A DNA stretch of 64,000 bases from Tillus elongatus (taxonomy: Eukaryota > Arthropoda > Insecta > Coleoptera > Cleridae): contig OZ023262.1 of NCBI GenBank assembly GCA_964006375.1, forward strand, positions 93,852,476-93,916,475. Direction: 5' to 3'. Below, piece after piece: positions 14,972-29,136 of the stretch. The notes beneath the pieces are model-generated. The model saw only the letters and a list, made by a program, of their open reading frames with translations. It made no database searches and was not told the origin of the DNA. Positions within the stretch are counted from its first letter, which is position 1. Each line of letters opens with the position of its first letter. The position numbers were made by a program, and so were the translations under genes.

Positions 14972-15230
14972 AATGATTATTATTATTATTATTTATTTGC
15001 TGAAAACTATACATATGTCAGTAGGTCCAAGGACGTGCACAGTATTTAATGACAAAATTTAATGAGAATATTCCAAAATATATTTGACACTTTTCTTCCA
15101 AAACTTCAATCACTTCAAATTTTGACATACCAAATAATAAAAATTTCTCCATGTCCTTTCCATCTTAATGTATTAGTCAGCACTTTTATTTTAAATTAAT
15201 CTTGACAATACCATTAAATATTTAATAAGT
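14972..15230 (-). mobile_element. second LINE-like 3' end with (AAT)n tail
   Basis: Diverged relative of 10361-10690. Its plus-strand ATT repeats at about 14974-14992 are the reverse of an (AAT)n tail, followed by the shared block around CTTCAAATTTTGACATACC. No intact frame. Confidence 0.45.
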
Positions 15231-15405
15231 TAACGCAAGGATTTTATTTTCGAATTTTCGTGAAAACGTTGTTTGCAAATTTTGATCCAAACATTTTCTG
15301 GGAGTTTCGTCGAAAAGCTTTTTCTGAATAATTCTAATTTGGCAAGTTAGTAAATAGCTTGAAGAGGTTTGCTAGGAAAATCGAACCAGTTTTCGGTAAC
15401 AGTAT

Positions 15406-15410
<5 letters not shown>

Positions 15411-15468
<58 letters not shown>
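15411..15468. repeat. (TA)n microsatellite, 58 bp
   Basis: TA run just upstream of a partial inverted MITE fragment (15475-15580). Confidence 0.97.
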
Positions 15469-15471
<3 letters not shown>

Positions 15472-15474
15472 CAC

Positions 15475-15888
15475 TTCAAATTACTTAAAATAAAGTTTTT
15501 GATGACATATAGTACACTGTTTCTACCATATAGGTTATACTGGTAACCACATCTGTTGATGCCTGCTTTCGTTAAATGAAAGTCTGGACACAGCAAGTGC
15601 GTGAATTTTCATAAAAATATTTCAAATAGCAAATATGTGTTTTTTAAAGAGAGCAGGCATCAAATTTGGTTAGAAGTATGGCCTATATAGTAGAAAAATG
15701 TACCATATATCATCAAAATAACTTTATGTTTGAAGATGTACAAAAATGTTTCGAAAATAAACTTAAAATATTCCAGAAAAAACTAGTTTCCTGGTCAACG
15801 AACCTTATAGGTTAACGGAAAATGGAGCTATTTAAATTTGAAGCATTTAATCAAAATTCGCTACCATAACGCACTTGCTGCGTCTCGA
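15475..15888. mobile_element. MITE copy M3 (15582-15888) with an inverted partial copy at its left
   Basis: M3 has TCTGGACACAGCAAGTGCGT at the left and ACCATAACGCACTTGCTGCG at the right, with internal blocks shared with M2 and M4 (GGCATCAAATTTGGTTAG, CGAACCTTATAGGTTAAC). Immediately to the left, 15475-15580 is the reverse complement of the first part of the same element (ATGCCTGCTTTC, ACCATATAGGTTATACTGG), making a local palindrome centred near 15580. Confidence 0.75.
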
Positions 15889-15972
15889 ATTTCTTTTCTT
15901 GCAAACATGCATTATATTTACCGTGGTCGAAATTAGACACATTAAAAGTGGGTTCAGCAATGGCGCGGATGG

Positions 15973-16003
<31 letters not shown>

Positions 16004-16128
16004 ATGTTTAATATATTTGGACTGGGGAGATTTTTCTGGTTAACGAACTTATCCAAGCCACTTGCAAAAGGAAGGTAGACACTACATTTGATCTTCATCA
16101 GCGCATTATTTTTTGAGTTATCAGTGCG

Positions 16129-18901
<2,773 letters not shown>

Positions 18902-18983
<82 letters not shown>
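18902..18983. repeat. (TA)n microsatellite between mariner elements A and B
   Basis: 82-bp TA run. The GTGTA terminus of A lies on the left and CAGG of B on the right, so one tract separates two unrelated mariner families. Confidence 0.97.
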
Positions 18984-18986
<3 letters not shown>

Positions 18987-20850
18987 GGGGCGCCGATTTG
19001 CGTCCAGAGAATTTTTCTTTTGTAAGAACCGCTGAAACACTTCAATTGTAATATTGAGGGGGACATGTTTTGACATAAAACTTAACTTTGTCACATCAAC
19101 CCCTTAAGGGTGGTGACAACAACCCTTATATTTTAAATAGGGAACAAAGGTCGTGTGTTACATCATTTGAAAGCTCTTCCTTTTTCTGAATTCAGCACAC
19201 TAATTTTTTTGGAAGTTATATAAACTCGTTTAAAAATTATTCACAGTTGGATTTGCAAGGACGTATTTCATTCATTGTGATAAGAAATGCACAAAGTAGT
19301 CAATTTTTCGTTAAAAAAAAACTAAAAAACAAAACCAGACGTTCAAAAATGTTTATTCATTTAGGTAAGTGTTCAAATTTTTGACCACCAGCTTCCATAC
19401 AAAAGTAAAAATTTTGTTCAAAACGAGCTTTGACATTCTGGAGCATTTGTGAAATTATTAGACGTCATTCTTCAACAGTGTGTCGTCGTAATTCTTCCAG
19501 AGATTACTATTTGCTTGCGAAAATTCTACTCTTTAAATGGCCCTATAGAAAGAAGTCTAAATGAGCTAAATCCGGTGATCTAGGGGGCCACTCAATAGCA
19601 CCTCTACGCCCAATCCATTGCTCTGGAAACTCTCTGTTCAAAAACTCCCAAACACGTTGTGAAAAATGCGGGGGAGCTCCATCTTGTTGAAACACTAATT
19701 GATTTTCTTGATAGCGATCACCATTGTCAACAATATCAATTAGTAGAGGGTAAACGATATCTTCTAGTAACTCCAAATGCGTTTCGCCACTCAAATTGCC
19801 ATCAAGAAAAATTGGTCCGATTAAACGACCAGTCCAGACATTCATTTCTGTGAAGTTTAAGTGTGGACTTCCTGAAAATTTCTTGGATTACAATCTGCCC
19901 AATAACGATAATTATGACAATTGACTATAGAGTTTAATAAAAACTTACACTCGACTGAAAAACAGATATTAAACAGAAACTTCCAGTTATCAGCTATTCG
20001 TGCAGTCATATCTTCACAAAACTCCAGCCGCCGATCAAAATCATCTCCATTCAGTTGTTGTACAAGATGAATTTTATACGAGTGAAATTTATGATGCTTC
20101 AATATTCGCTGAATAGTTCCTCTTTTGATGTTGGAAACAGTGGCCAATGTTCTCGTGCTCAAAGTTGGGTCTGCAGCAATTTGTCCTAAAACTTCAATCG
20201 CAGTAGTCTCATTTCTAACCGGAAGTTCACGTTCAGGATCCCGTCTTTTGTTGGCTACTGAACCACTTTGTCGAAACTTTGCAACTAACTTCAAAATGTA
20301 TTTTCTGTTAACATGTCTGTTATGATGTCGTTCATTAAAAAAATTTGCGGTGCGGTTGACACAGTCATCGTTTTTGGAAAAAAGAGTAATTATTTCAACT
20401 CTTTCTTCCACAGAATACATCATTGTGAAATTAATTTTTGGTAGTACTATCAAGTATGAAACCGACCGATAAACTGAAATAATAAACCGCATTTCTCTCA
20501 TTCCGATAAGAAATGTTCTGATAGCCAATTTTTTGTTTACAAACCAACAAAACATTGACTATCAGCACATTTCCTATCGGAATGAGTGAAATGCGTTTTT
20601 GTATCTTCTTCCAAAAAGATTACTGTGCTGAATTTAGAAAATAAAGAGCTTTCAAATGATGTAACACTCGAGCCATATTCCCTATTTAAAATATAAGGGT
20701 TGTTATCACCACCATTAAGGGGTTGATGTGACAAAGTTGAGTTTTATTTCAAAACATGTCGCCCTCAATATTAAAATTGACGTGTTTCAGCGTTTCTTAA
20801 AAAAAAATCTCTGGACGCAAATCGGTCTGTTTTGTTTTCAATGCGCCACC

Positions 20851-20851
<1 letters not shown>
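18984..20851 (-). mobile_element. mariner-like element B, 1868 bp, bracketed by (TA)n
   Basis: The left end CAGGGGGCGCCGATTTGCGT has lost about 20 bp relative to the right end (AATCGGTCTGTTTTG...GCGCCACCC, to 20851). Inverted similarity extends about 300 bp inward (GAGGGGGACATG, ATATTTTAAATAGGG). It contains the most complete transposase of the B family. Both ends abut (TA)n tracts. Confidence 0.9.
19357..20423 (-). pseudogene. DD41D mariner-like transposase pseudogene (element B)
   Basis: A probable start at 20423 (MMYSVEERVEIITLF) opens a DUF4817-like N-terminus with KFRQSGSVANKRR and TRTLATVSNIKRGTIQRILK. The catalytic core follows: CFSVECKFLLN (the first Asp is replaced by Val; copy B' has Asp), QQDGAPPHFSQ (second Asp), WPPRSPDLAHLDFF (third Asp, 41 residues after the second). 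A frameshift lies between 19857 and 19845 and a TAG at 19543-19545 replaces the Trp expected after DFFL. The reading continues to EAGGQKFEHLPK and a natural stop near 19357. Full length would be about 355 residues, normal for the family. Confidence 0.9.

Positions 20852-20938
<87 letters not shown>
20852..20938. repeat. (TA)n microsatellite right of element B
   Basis: TA run with one TTTA interruption at its start; abuts the CCACCC terminus of element B. Confidence 0.96.
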
Positions 20939-20947
<9 letters not shown>

Positions 20948-22170
20948 AACCGATAAAGTCTGAAACCGACATCGGATTTGGGTTCCAGGTCTCCTAAATA
21001 GCGCTCATTTGTAGAAATTTAATTCAAAAGTCGCGATCTCCTCATTGGTGATTTTTTTTTAATTCACGAAAAAGGCCTCTTTGCCTTTATTTTATTTTTT
21101 CATGGAAAAGCGCTACTATAACACACTTGCTGCGTCTAGACTTTTTATATATGCCTTTAGATGCAGCATATCATTCTGTATCATTTACACTTAATTAAAC
21201 TTTAACATTTCTAGAATAGCTGATACAATTTGTTAGTGCTAGTTCTTTATGCATTAATCAGTTTGTTACCTACCCAACTTTTACCTAATCAACGAAACCC
21301 GAGTGGCAAATCCTTCTAGGCAGATGTTTTTATTTTATTTAGATTTACATTTCAATAATTAAACTGATGCAATCCTTTTTGTAACTTTTCTTACGTAGGT
21401 TGCGTGATTGTAGTTGAAGAAAGCCCGATCTTCCATGAAAGCTCAAATTCAAACGCGGCATTGCAATCTTTCTAATGGCTTTCAAGTTGTTTGCTACTTC
21501 CAGGGATATCCTGTATGAGTAAGCGGATGTTCCTTGTACGAGCAACTTCAAAGGAATCAAGAGATTTTTAAACTTTTAAGCGCCTCTTCAATAAACGAAA
21601 TTAAATTAGGCTGTTACCCCGGTAGAAAATTGACACCTGTCGTAAATTCACCTGGAACGAAAACTGGAGTGTTATCTTGTTAACCCCAACAACCCCAAAC
21701 GGCCCAATTAGGCAAGGGAAACGGAGCATGCCGAGGGTTATGAATGAAGACGGGTTGTGGCCCGAGTCCAATATCTTATAATAGTCATGAATAAGGTGGT
21801 AGTCTGTCTGACGTTTTATGAATATTTAGTATATTTGAACCCTGTATCATTTTTCAAGGGCCATAACCGCAATCAGGATTTCGTTATCACGGAATTTATG
21901 GTAAATAAGAGGCAAATATCAACCCGCAATACTAGTAAGGCAAGAGTAATAGTAACTGCTCCTTGTTCAATAAAAATGTCCAACTTGGCCGAATATAAAA
22001 TCGATCCACGGCCGATTCTTTTATGGATCACGTTTCTACTGTTTTATATCCACGTATCGTAACACGCAAGTTTTAAGCGTGATAAACTAAAGCGAAAATA
22101 GGTTATAGTTATAATAAATAAATTCTTAGGTGAGGTCCTGCAAGCCTTAGTTTCACACAATAAAAAAAAA
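20939..22170. other. mostly unrecognised sequence; one MITE-end motif
   Basis: A reverse MITE-end motif is at 21108-21143 next to TCGCGATCTCCTCATTGGTG, a block also found near 6970 and 32880. From 21150 to 22170 no family or protein is recognisable; frames at 21345-21560 and 21757-22062 show no motif. Confidence 0.5.
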
Positions 22171-22641
22171 CTAACGGGACGCAGGAAGTGCGTTATGGTA
22201 GTGAATTTTTATTAAATGTTTCAAATTTCAATAACTCAATTTTCTATAAACTTAGAAAGTTTAGTTTTGGTATGTAGTGAGGTCTTTCCTAGGGCAAAAT
22301 ATCCGCTAAACTTTATTAAAAAAGCTTTGTAATTTTCGGAGAAAAAAAATTTTTTCGAAAGAAAATTTTAAATTCGAATAACTCAATTTTCCATAAACTT
22401 ATTAAGTTGAATTTTGGTGCGCAGTAAGGCATCTTCTAAGGAAATATATCCGTTAAATTTCATTAGAACAGCTTTGTAATTTTCAGAGAAAAAATTTTTT
22501 TTTTGAAAGAAAACTCAAAATTTTCCCGGAAAACCCCGTTTGATTTTCCTGGCTAACGAACTCGTCTAAGCCATTAATAAAGTAAAGGCACTTGCCGAGT
22601 TTCATCAAAATCGGTTAATTATTTTTTGAGTTATCAGACGG

Positions 22642-22787
<146 letters not shown>

Positions 22788-22825
22788 TTTATTTGTTTGC
22801 TATACGTTTGATTTCTTATTGGTTT

Positions 22826-22870
22826 GCGCGGACTGCAGTTTCGAACCGTCCCGGTTCATCATCAGCACGC
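22826..22870 (-). ncRNA. hammerhead-ribozyme-like motif, left Penelope arm
   Basis: Minus strand, 5' to 3': GCGTG, then the core CTGATGA, a stem-loop (GAACCG / GGA / CGGTTC), then GAAA, a 2-bp stem III with loop TGCA, GTC as the cleavage site, and CGCGC. GCGTG and CGCGC pair over five positions (one G-U) as stem I. The only departure from the canonical fold is an unpaired T before stem II. The position, just after the endonuclease stop in the terminal region, is where Penelope-like elements are known to carry hammerheads. Confidence 0.75.
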
Positions 22871-22911
22871 TACTGACTGTTATCGCTCGTGTCTGGTTTA
22901 CGTCTGAGATT

Positions 22912-23823
22912 TTACGAGGCGCATGCGCCGTGAGCTTCTATTGGTCGGTTTTCTGTTCTCTGATTGGTTGTGCTTTCGGGCTGTGTCGTGTGTATCGCTC
23001 CCCTGTCTTGATCACTGTGGTTTGATAATTTGTCTATTTGTATGGCTTTTATTAAGTTTTGTTTAAATGTTTGTACTTGGATTTGTTCTGGCATTAATTG
23101 TTTCCTATTGTTTGTTTGTTGAATGTAGTACTGTTCCCAGATTTCCATTTTTTTGTGGTATTTAACATGTTTAATTAGTTGTAATTGGGTGATGTCTGGT
23201 TTTTGGTGTTTTGTGTCGTGAATGTGTGTAGCTACGTTTGATTTGTAGCTAGGTATGTGGATTTTATATAATGCTGTTATATGTTCCTTGAATCTTGTTT
23301 CTATTGATTTTTTTGTCATTCCTATATATTTTTTATTGCATGTGTTACATTCTATTTGATATATTCCGTTTAATTCATGTGGGTTGTTTTCTTGTTTTTT
23401 ATTTATTTTGTTTATTATTTTGTTATTAATTTTGTAGCTCATTTTTAAGTCATATTGTTTGAGTGTTTGTGTTATTTTTTTGATGTGGTGGTTATAAGTG
23501 AATATTGTGTATTTTGTGTTTGTTTCTGGTGTTTTGTTTTCGGTTTTATTGATTTGTTTGTTTTTGATTTGTTTTACTAGCTTTTATATTGTTTTCTTTT
23601 TGTATCCATTTCTTTCTGCTATTTGTATTATGATGTTGTACTCCTTTTCTCGTTCGTCGTTATGAAGCGGTACATTTAGCCTTCTGTTTATTAAGTATCT
23701 GTATGCGGCCATTTTGTGTATATGTGGGTGTAGTGAGTGTTTAGGTATAGTGATGTATGTTTGTGTGGGTTTCTCGTTCGTCATAACGACGAACGAGAAA
23801 AGGAGTACAACATCATAATACAA
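22912..23823 (-). pseudogene. Penelope-like RT end, linker and GIY-YIG endonuclease (left arm)
   Basis: The frame opens near 23823 and is shared in phase down to 22912, with one TAA at 23584-23586 where the right arm has GAA. KPTQTYITIPKHSLHPHIHK and AAYRYLINRRLNVPL are the post-catalytic RT region typical of Penelope-like elements. Then come GIYQIECNTCNKKYIGMT, with a C-x2-C pair between GIY and YIG, TRFKEHI (catalytic Arg), paired His (THIHDTKH) and IWEQYYIQ (catalytic Glu). All recognised endonuclease residues are present in this arm, so the 176-residue frame 22912-23442 is the better preserved copy. The RT catalytic core is absent. Confidence 0.88.
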
Positions 23824-24532
23824 ATAGCAGAAAGAAATGGATACAACAAGAAAACAATAGAAAAGCTAGTAAAACAAATCAAAACCAAACAAATCAACAA
23901 AACCGAAAACAAAACACCAAAAACAAACACAAAATACACAATATTCACTTATAACCACCACATTAAAAAAATAACACAAACACTCAAACAATATGACTTA
24001 AAATGAGCTACAAAACCAATAACAAAATAATAAACAAAATAAATAAAAAACAAGAAAACAAGCCACAGGAATTAAACGGAATATATCAAATAGAATGTAA
24101 TACATGCAATAAAAAAATATAGGAATGACAAAAAAATCAATAGAAACAAGATTCAAGGAACATATAACAGCATTAGATAAAATCTACATACCTAGCTACA
24201 AATCCAACGTAGCTACACACATTCACAACACAAAACACCAAAAACCAGACATCACCCAATTACAACTAATGAAACATGTTAAAGACCACAAAAAAATGAA
24301 AATCTGGGAACAGTACTACATTCAATAAACAAACAATAAGAAACAATTAATGCCAGAACAAATCCAAGTACAAACATTTAAACAAAACTTAATAAAGGCG
24401 ATACAAATACACAAATTATCAAACCACAGTGATCAAGACAGGAGACCGATACACACGACACAGCCCGAAGGCACAACCAATCATAGAACAGGAAACCGAC
24501 CAATAGAAACTCACGGCGCATGCGCCTCGTAA
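23737..24532 (+). pseudogene. Penelope-like linker and GIY-YIG endonuclease (right arm, decayed)
   Basis: This is the plus-strand counterpart of the left-arm gene. It reads NDEREKEYNIIIQIAERNGY, then a one-base loss near 24003 (DLK followed by stop), a second frame change in the A-rich run before YIG (about 24112-24120), TKKSIETRFKEHI, IWEQYYIQ and a TAA at 24326-24328 where the left arm has CAA. The remaining frame 24350-24532 ends in HGACAS as in the left arm. More breaks than the left arm suggest it has been inactive for as long or longer. Confidence 0.85.
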
Positions 24533-24573
24533 AATCTCAGACGTAGACCAGACAGGAACGATAACAGTCAGTA

Positions 24574-24618
24574 GCGTGCTGATGATGAACCGGGACGGTT
24601 CGAAACTGCATTCCGCGC
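24574..24618 (+). ncRNA. hammerhead-ribozyme-like motif, right Penelope arm
   Basis: Plus-strand counterpart of 22826-22870: GCGTG, CTGATGA, the same stem II, GAAA, CTGCATTC, CGCGC. Stem I and the core are unchanged, but the G of stem III is now T (GCATTC instead of GCAGTC), leaving only one pair in stem III. Probably weaker or inactive. Confidence 0.7.
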
Positions 24619-24701
24619 AGACCAATAAGAAATCACAAACGTACAGCAAACAAATAAAGTGTATATTTAAAAGTGATTACAATGTAGTGCAATATTCCTA
24701 A

Positions 24702-24703
<2 letters not shown>

Positions 24704-24761
<58 letters not shown>
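24704..24761. repeat. (TA)n microsatellite right of Penelope pair
   Basis: 58-bp TA run, separated from the right arm end by 44 bp of AT-rich sequence. Confidence 0.97.
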
Positions 24762-24763
<2 letters not shown>

Positions 24764-24977
24764 AAATTCAAACTGACCCCGGATATGGGCTCTAGCGGTC
24801 CTAGTTCGCGCTCATTTGAAAAAATTATTGCAAAGTCTCACCATCGATACTTCTCTTATAGTGATTTTTTTAAAATAAAAATTCACTAATACACATTTGT
24901 AAATATATAGGTGCATTGTAAAGAGCTCTACCATAATCAATAAATAATAATAATAATCATCATACTCAAGTTATAAC

Positions 24978-27765
24978 TCATGGCTTGGATTATATGCAAT
25001 TATGCAATTCGCATATTTTTTGCATAAGTTGCATATTTTAGTGTATTTTGCTTAAATTGCATATTTCCATATATTTTGCATTATTTGCATATTTTACAAT
25101 TTTTAATGGTTTTCGTATATAACAAAAGCCATATACTTGTTTCAATGTAAGAAACTGCTAAGGTAAATTTATAGGCCGTTCAAATGTAGCTGGCGGAAAG
25201 GAGAATCTCAATTCCTGGTATTGTATAGTTCGTGCGCTTCACTCAGATAGACAGTGGGTTAGACAGGGTTAGCTACCTCTGGGTTCTTAGAATCTACCGC
25301 CTCCTAGCTTTGTACGTTCTACACATAATGAAACTAGTAGCTAGTAGGTGAGAGTATAAAAAAAGTCTTGGAAGGATTGTCGGTAATGGAGCTTCTTTCT
25401 TTGTACTTTACATCAACGTGAAATAAATGGCAAAATGCATTTTAGGTATTGTATAAATATAAAATTCGTGAGAAATAGGGTTTTACGCTCGCCTATCATA
25501 GAAACTGTGTCTGAAATTCCCAATAATAACTGCAGAATGTATTTAAAGGACTGACCGCCAGGTTATTTTATTAATATCTTAAGTCTCGTAAGAAGCCATT
25601 AAATGAGTTGGTTTACTTACACGGTAGTGTCTAGGATTGAAATAATATGTGTCTCTTATTTAGTTTGCTTGTGCTACTTGTGCTTAGTTGCACGCACAGT
25701 GAATTTACTTCATCTTTAGATAGTGTTAGTGTAGGGTTGTTTTTATTATTTTATACTTTATACTACAAATTGTCAAGCTGGATACGGCCACACTTAGGGC
25801 TTTCCGTAGATGGTGACAAGGTTTTTTGTAAACCATGTGGGAAAGTGATAAGTCACTTTTTATTTTAAACAACTAGTCTATTTTCTTTGTTTTTCTAACC
25901 TTCGCCATTAATCAGCCCAGTATCTATTTGCTAAATTTTCCGATACATAATTTTTATAATCGAAAGTTATAAAATTCAATCGAAATAAAAAACTAAATAA
26001 AGTATTAAAAGAATACCTTGCAGTTCTTAAAACAAATACTGAAATACAAATTAAAAATATACTTTTTTAGCTTTATTACTTAATTCACGGTTATTGTATA
26101 AAAACAATACTAAATTTCTATTCATCCCAAAAAAAAAGTAGATGCCTGTAGTAATATTGATTTCTTTTCGAACAGATTTCAAGCGCAAGGAAATATCTCA
26201 TCGACCAACACTGTAAGACACCTCTGTATCAAAGAAATTTTGAAAAACGAAATTCATATAATACATCCCAAGCATCAATACGCGAATGTTTGGAAAACCA
26301 AACAAAGAAAGCAGATGAGGATTTCTTTAAATTAAACTATGCAAGGCACTGGTGGCTTCTAACATTCCACTGAATAAATTAAATAACACTGTCCTCAAGT
26401 CATTTTTGGAAAAATATTGTAAACAGTCTATACCAGATAAAAGTACTTTGAGAAAAAATATGGTTCAAAAATGCTATTTCGAAACTTTTTCAGAAGTAAA
26501 GAGTTATAAAAAATAATTTATATTACGTTGTAATAGATGAAACTCAAGATGTTTGTGGTGGATATATTGCTAATTTAATTATAGGCACCTTAACTGATAT
26601 TCCTTCATCTAGACATTATTTTATTGCAGTCAAAGAATTAGAAAAAACAAATATTACTATAACAAGATTTATTCAAGAAGGTCTGTCAAACGTGTTTTTA
26701 CCAAATGCTGCACCAGTTGATAAAGTTTTATTAGTGCTAACCGATGCTGCTTCATATATGGTCAAAGTTGGAATTAATTTAAAAATATTTTATCCCAACT
26801 TAATTCATTTTACGTGCCTGGCTCACGGGTTAAACAGCGTAGCAGAAGAAATTAGACTGCAATATGAAAAAAGTGTTCGTCAAAAGCTTCTTTAGGAGTC
26901 CAAAGATATAGAGAAGTTCTGCCTGGGGCACCATTACCTCCTAGACCTGTAATGACGCGATGGGGAACCTGGGTCGAGGCTGCCTTATTTTATTTTGAAC
27001 GGTTTAGAGAAATCACGGAGGTAATGCTTGAATTTGCAGATGAAGCAAGTGCGTCAGTGAAACAAACAAAAATTATTTTAAAGGACTCCAAATAGAGCCA
27101 GAATTACCTTTTAGAAACAGTAATTACAAAATAGTTACAGAATCTATAAAAAAATTCAGCAGCAAAATGGTTTGCTAACTGAATCAGTTAAATTAATATA
27201 ACATTTCAAGAAAACTACTGATAAAGCAAATGGGCCTTTTGCAAAACAAATTAGAAAAAAATTATCAGAAACACTCACAAAAAATGAGGGTGTTACCAAG
27301 TTAACGCAGATTGCAAAAGCTCTGGCTAGAGATTTTTAAGACGATTTAAACAACGTAGACCCTACCATATTGTCAAGCTTAAAATATGCTCAAATTACCT
27401 CAGTCGACGTAGAACGGAGTTTTTCTTCGTATAAAAACTTACTAACTGAAAGAAGGTAATCTTTAAAAATAGATCATTTAGAGCGCCACTTAATAATATC
27501 TGTTAATAGTAATAATTGCAATAATAATATTAATGAATAATTAATTAATAATATAATTAGGGTCCTATGTGGTATTGATGGTGAATAAAATTAAGAGTTT
27601 AGACCTTTAAAAACTTGTTTTATTGGTATACCATGATTATTTATGCATTGCTATATCGATATTTTTATGCATATTTTGTTCAAGTCGGTACATATTTTTT
27701 TCAAATTTCCTTCATATATATGCTTATATTTCACCTAAAAAGTTGGCATATAAATCCGAGCCCTA
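24978..27765 (+). mobile_element. complete hAT transposon (2788 bp) with 8-bp TSD, inactive
   Basis: The ends TCATGGCTTGGATTATATGC and GCATATAAATCCGAGCCCTA are inverted repeats with a few mismatches. They are flanked by the perfect 8-bp direct repeat GTTATAAC at 24970-24977 and 27766-27773. Both subterminal regions are crowded with GCATAT/ATATGC motifs (24985-25090 and 27630-27750), the usual place for hAT transposase binding sites. The interior carries the transposase remnant. Confidence 0.9.
25770..27540 (+). pseudogene. hAT transposase pseudogene with BED-like finger
   Basis: 25770-25868 encodes HLGLSVDGDKVFCKPCGKVI, half of a BED-type zinc finger. From about 26170 several frames together show VVIDETQDVCGGYIANLIIG (first catalytic Asp), LLVLTDAASYMVKVG (second Asp), IFYPNLIHFTCLAHGLN with a C-x2-H motif, RPVMTRWGTWVEAALF, and near the end ITSVDVERSFSSYKNLLTER, the hAT dimerisation region. 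At least four stops (including near 26510, 26893 and 27338) and several frameshifts destroy it. Closest in style to the CGGBP1-like hAT group, which is inference. Confidence 0.85.
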
Positions 27766-27837
27766 GTTATAACAATTATAAACGCTTGCTTAAACGCAGA
27801 ACTATGTTCAATGATTACCAAAAACAAAAACCAGAAC

Positions 27838-27975
27838 AAACATATTAAAAGCGATGTGTATATAAAACATAATAAAGACGATGTATAAATAAAACATATT
27901 GGAAACCGATGTATAAATAAAACATATTAAGAAGGATGTATCAATAAAACATATTAAAAACAATATGTAAATAAA
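27838..27975. repeat. minisatellite, about five units of roughly 30 bp
   Basis: Repeating pattern GATGTATAAATAAAACATATT with a variable AAGAA-type spacer. It abuts a MITE-end motif at 27980-28020 and begins just outside the hAT element. Confidence 0.8.
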
Positions 27976-28150
27976 AAAGTCTGAACGCAGCAAGTGCGTT
28001 ATTGTAGTGAATTTTCATATAAATGATCTGGTAACAACATATTTTTTAATGAAATGCTTATAACTTTTTTTTTCGTTCTACTGGTATGTAATTTACTTTT
28101 TATAGCGTTAACCTACATGTCAAATTTGGTTACCGTAGCTTTGTTATTCT

Positions 28151-28575
28151 GAGAAGCGCATATAGGCAAAGCAAAGAAGGTAGTTGGCTTTAAAACCATT
28201 GACTTATGAATTTTTTTGGAACCATTGACTGGAAAACCAACTAGTCCGAATCTACTTTTACTTAGAGAAAATATATTTGGGCAGCTATTGTTATATCTGG
28301 ATATATTCCAGTAGACATATGCATTTAAATAACACTGTGAAAATACTGGCTGGATGTCCCTTATTTTCAGCATGGAATAGTGTTCTCATACGGTTTTTTA
28401 AATGCATCAGTCTACTGGCAGGTATTCAGATATAACAATAAATCTGCCAAAATATAATTTCCATGAGTAAAAGTTAATTCGGAGTAGGTGGTTGCCCAGT
28501 CCATGGTTCCACAAAATTTATAAGTCAGTGGTTTTAAAACCATCTGCCTTCTTTGATTTCTTTCTATGCACTTCT
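28151..28575. repeat. foldback element with about 190-bp inverted arms
   Basis: Left arm 28151-28340 and right arm 28385-28575 are inverted copies sharing GAAGYGCATA, GGTTTTAAAACCA, TTGACTTAT, GTTATATCTG and CAGTAGAC. The loop is about 45 bp. No coding capacity. Resembles a foldback-type or long-TIR MITE of unknown class. Confidence 0.75.
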
Positions 28576-28579
28576 AACA

Positions 28580-29076
28580 GAAACTTTTCGGTCTGTCATC
28601 TCTCACTTGGCACTCTTGCGTTATATGTTATGACAGAAAAGTGAGCTGTCAATCATCAGGTCTTCAAGAACCACATGTTGCAAGAGATTTTTCTCTGAAA
28701 AGTTTAAAACTTAGCCGTGTTTCAATAATGTTACCATGTAGCCAAGGTTTTATGCTGATGTCCTGTTGTGTCCTGTGTGTTTGTTTTGTGAGAAACCAGC
28801 GAGCTGTCTCACTCCCTTGTTGTGTACTCTTGCTGGCTGCTTCTCACACGTTTTTCAGCTTTCGATATGTAACTCTAAGTTATTTTTGGATTGTATATCA
28901 TAGCTGTAACTATTTCTAGGCTGCTGAGGAAGCACGAAAGGAGGTGCAAAATATAGATCATGTTCTAGCGAAGAACTTTTGTTTTGATGCCCATATAGAT
29001 TTGACGTCGATAGCCCTTATTGAGACTTTAAATTTTGGAACCTGAAAATAACAACCGTTATTCCCTATCAGTTCTG

Positions 29077-29078
<2 letters not shown>
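28580..29078. other. no recognisable gene
   Basis: A frame at 28641-28919 is hydrophobic and Cys-rich but shows no family motif, splice context or repeat similarity. Left uncalled. Confidence 0.5.

Positions 29079-29131
<53 letters not shown>
29079..29131. repeat. (TA)n microsatellite, 53 bp
   Basis: TA run at the left edge of a tandemly duplicated region. Confidence 0.97.

Positions 29132-29136
<5 letters not shown>

Noticed and set aside
27838..27975. CRISPR-like array
   Set aside because: Units of about 30 bp are contiguous without unique spacers; it is a minisatellite in a eukaryotic context.
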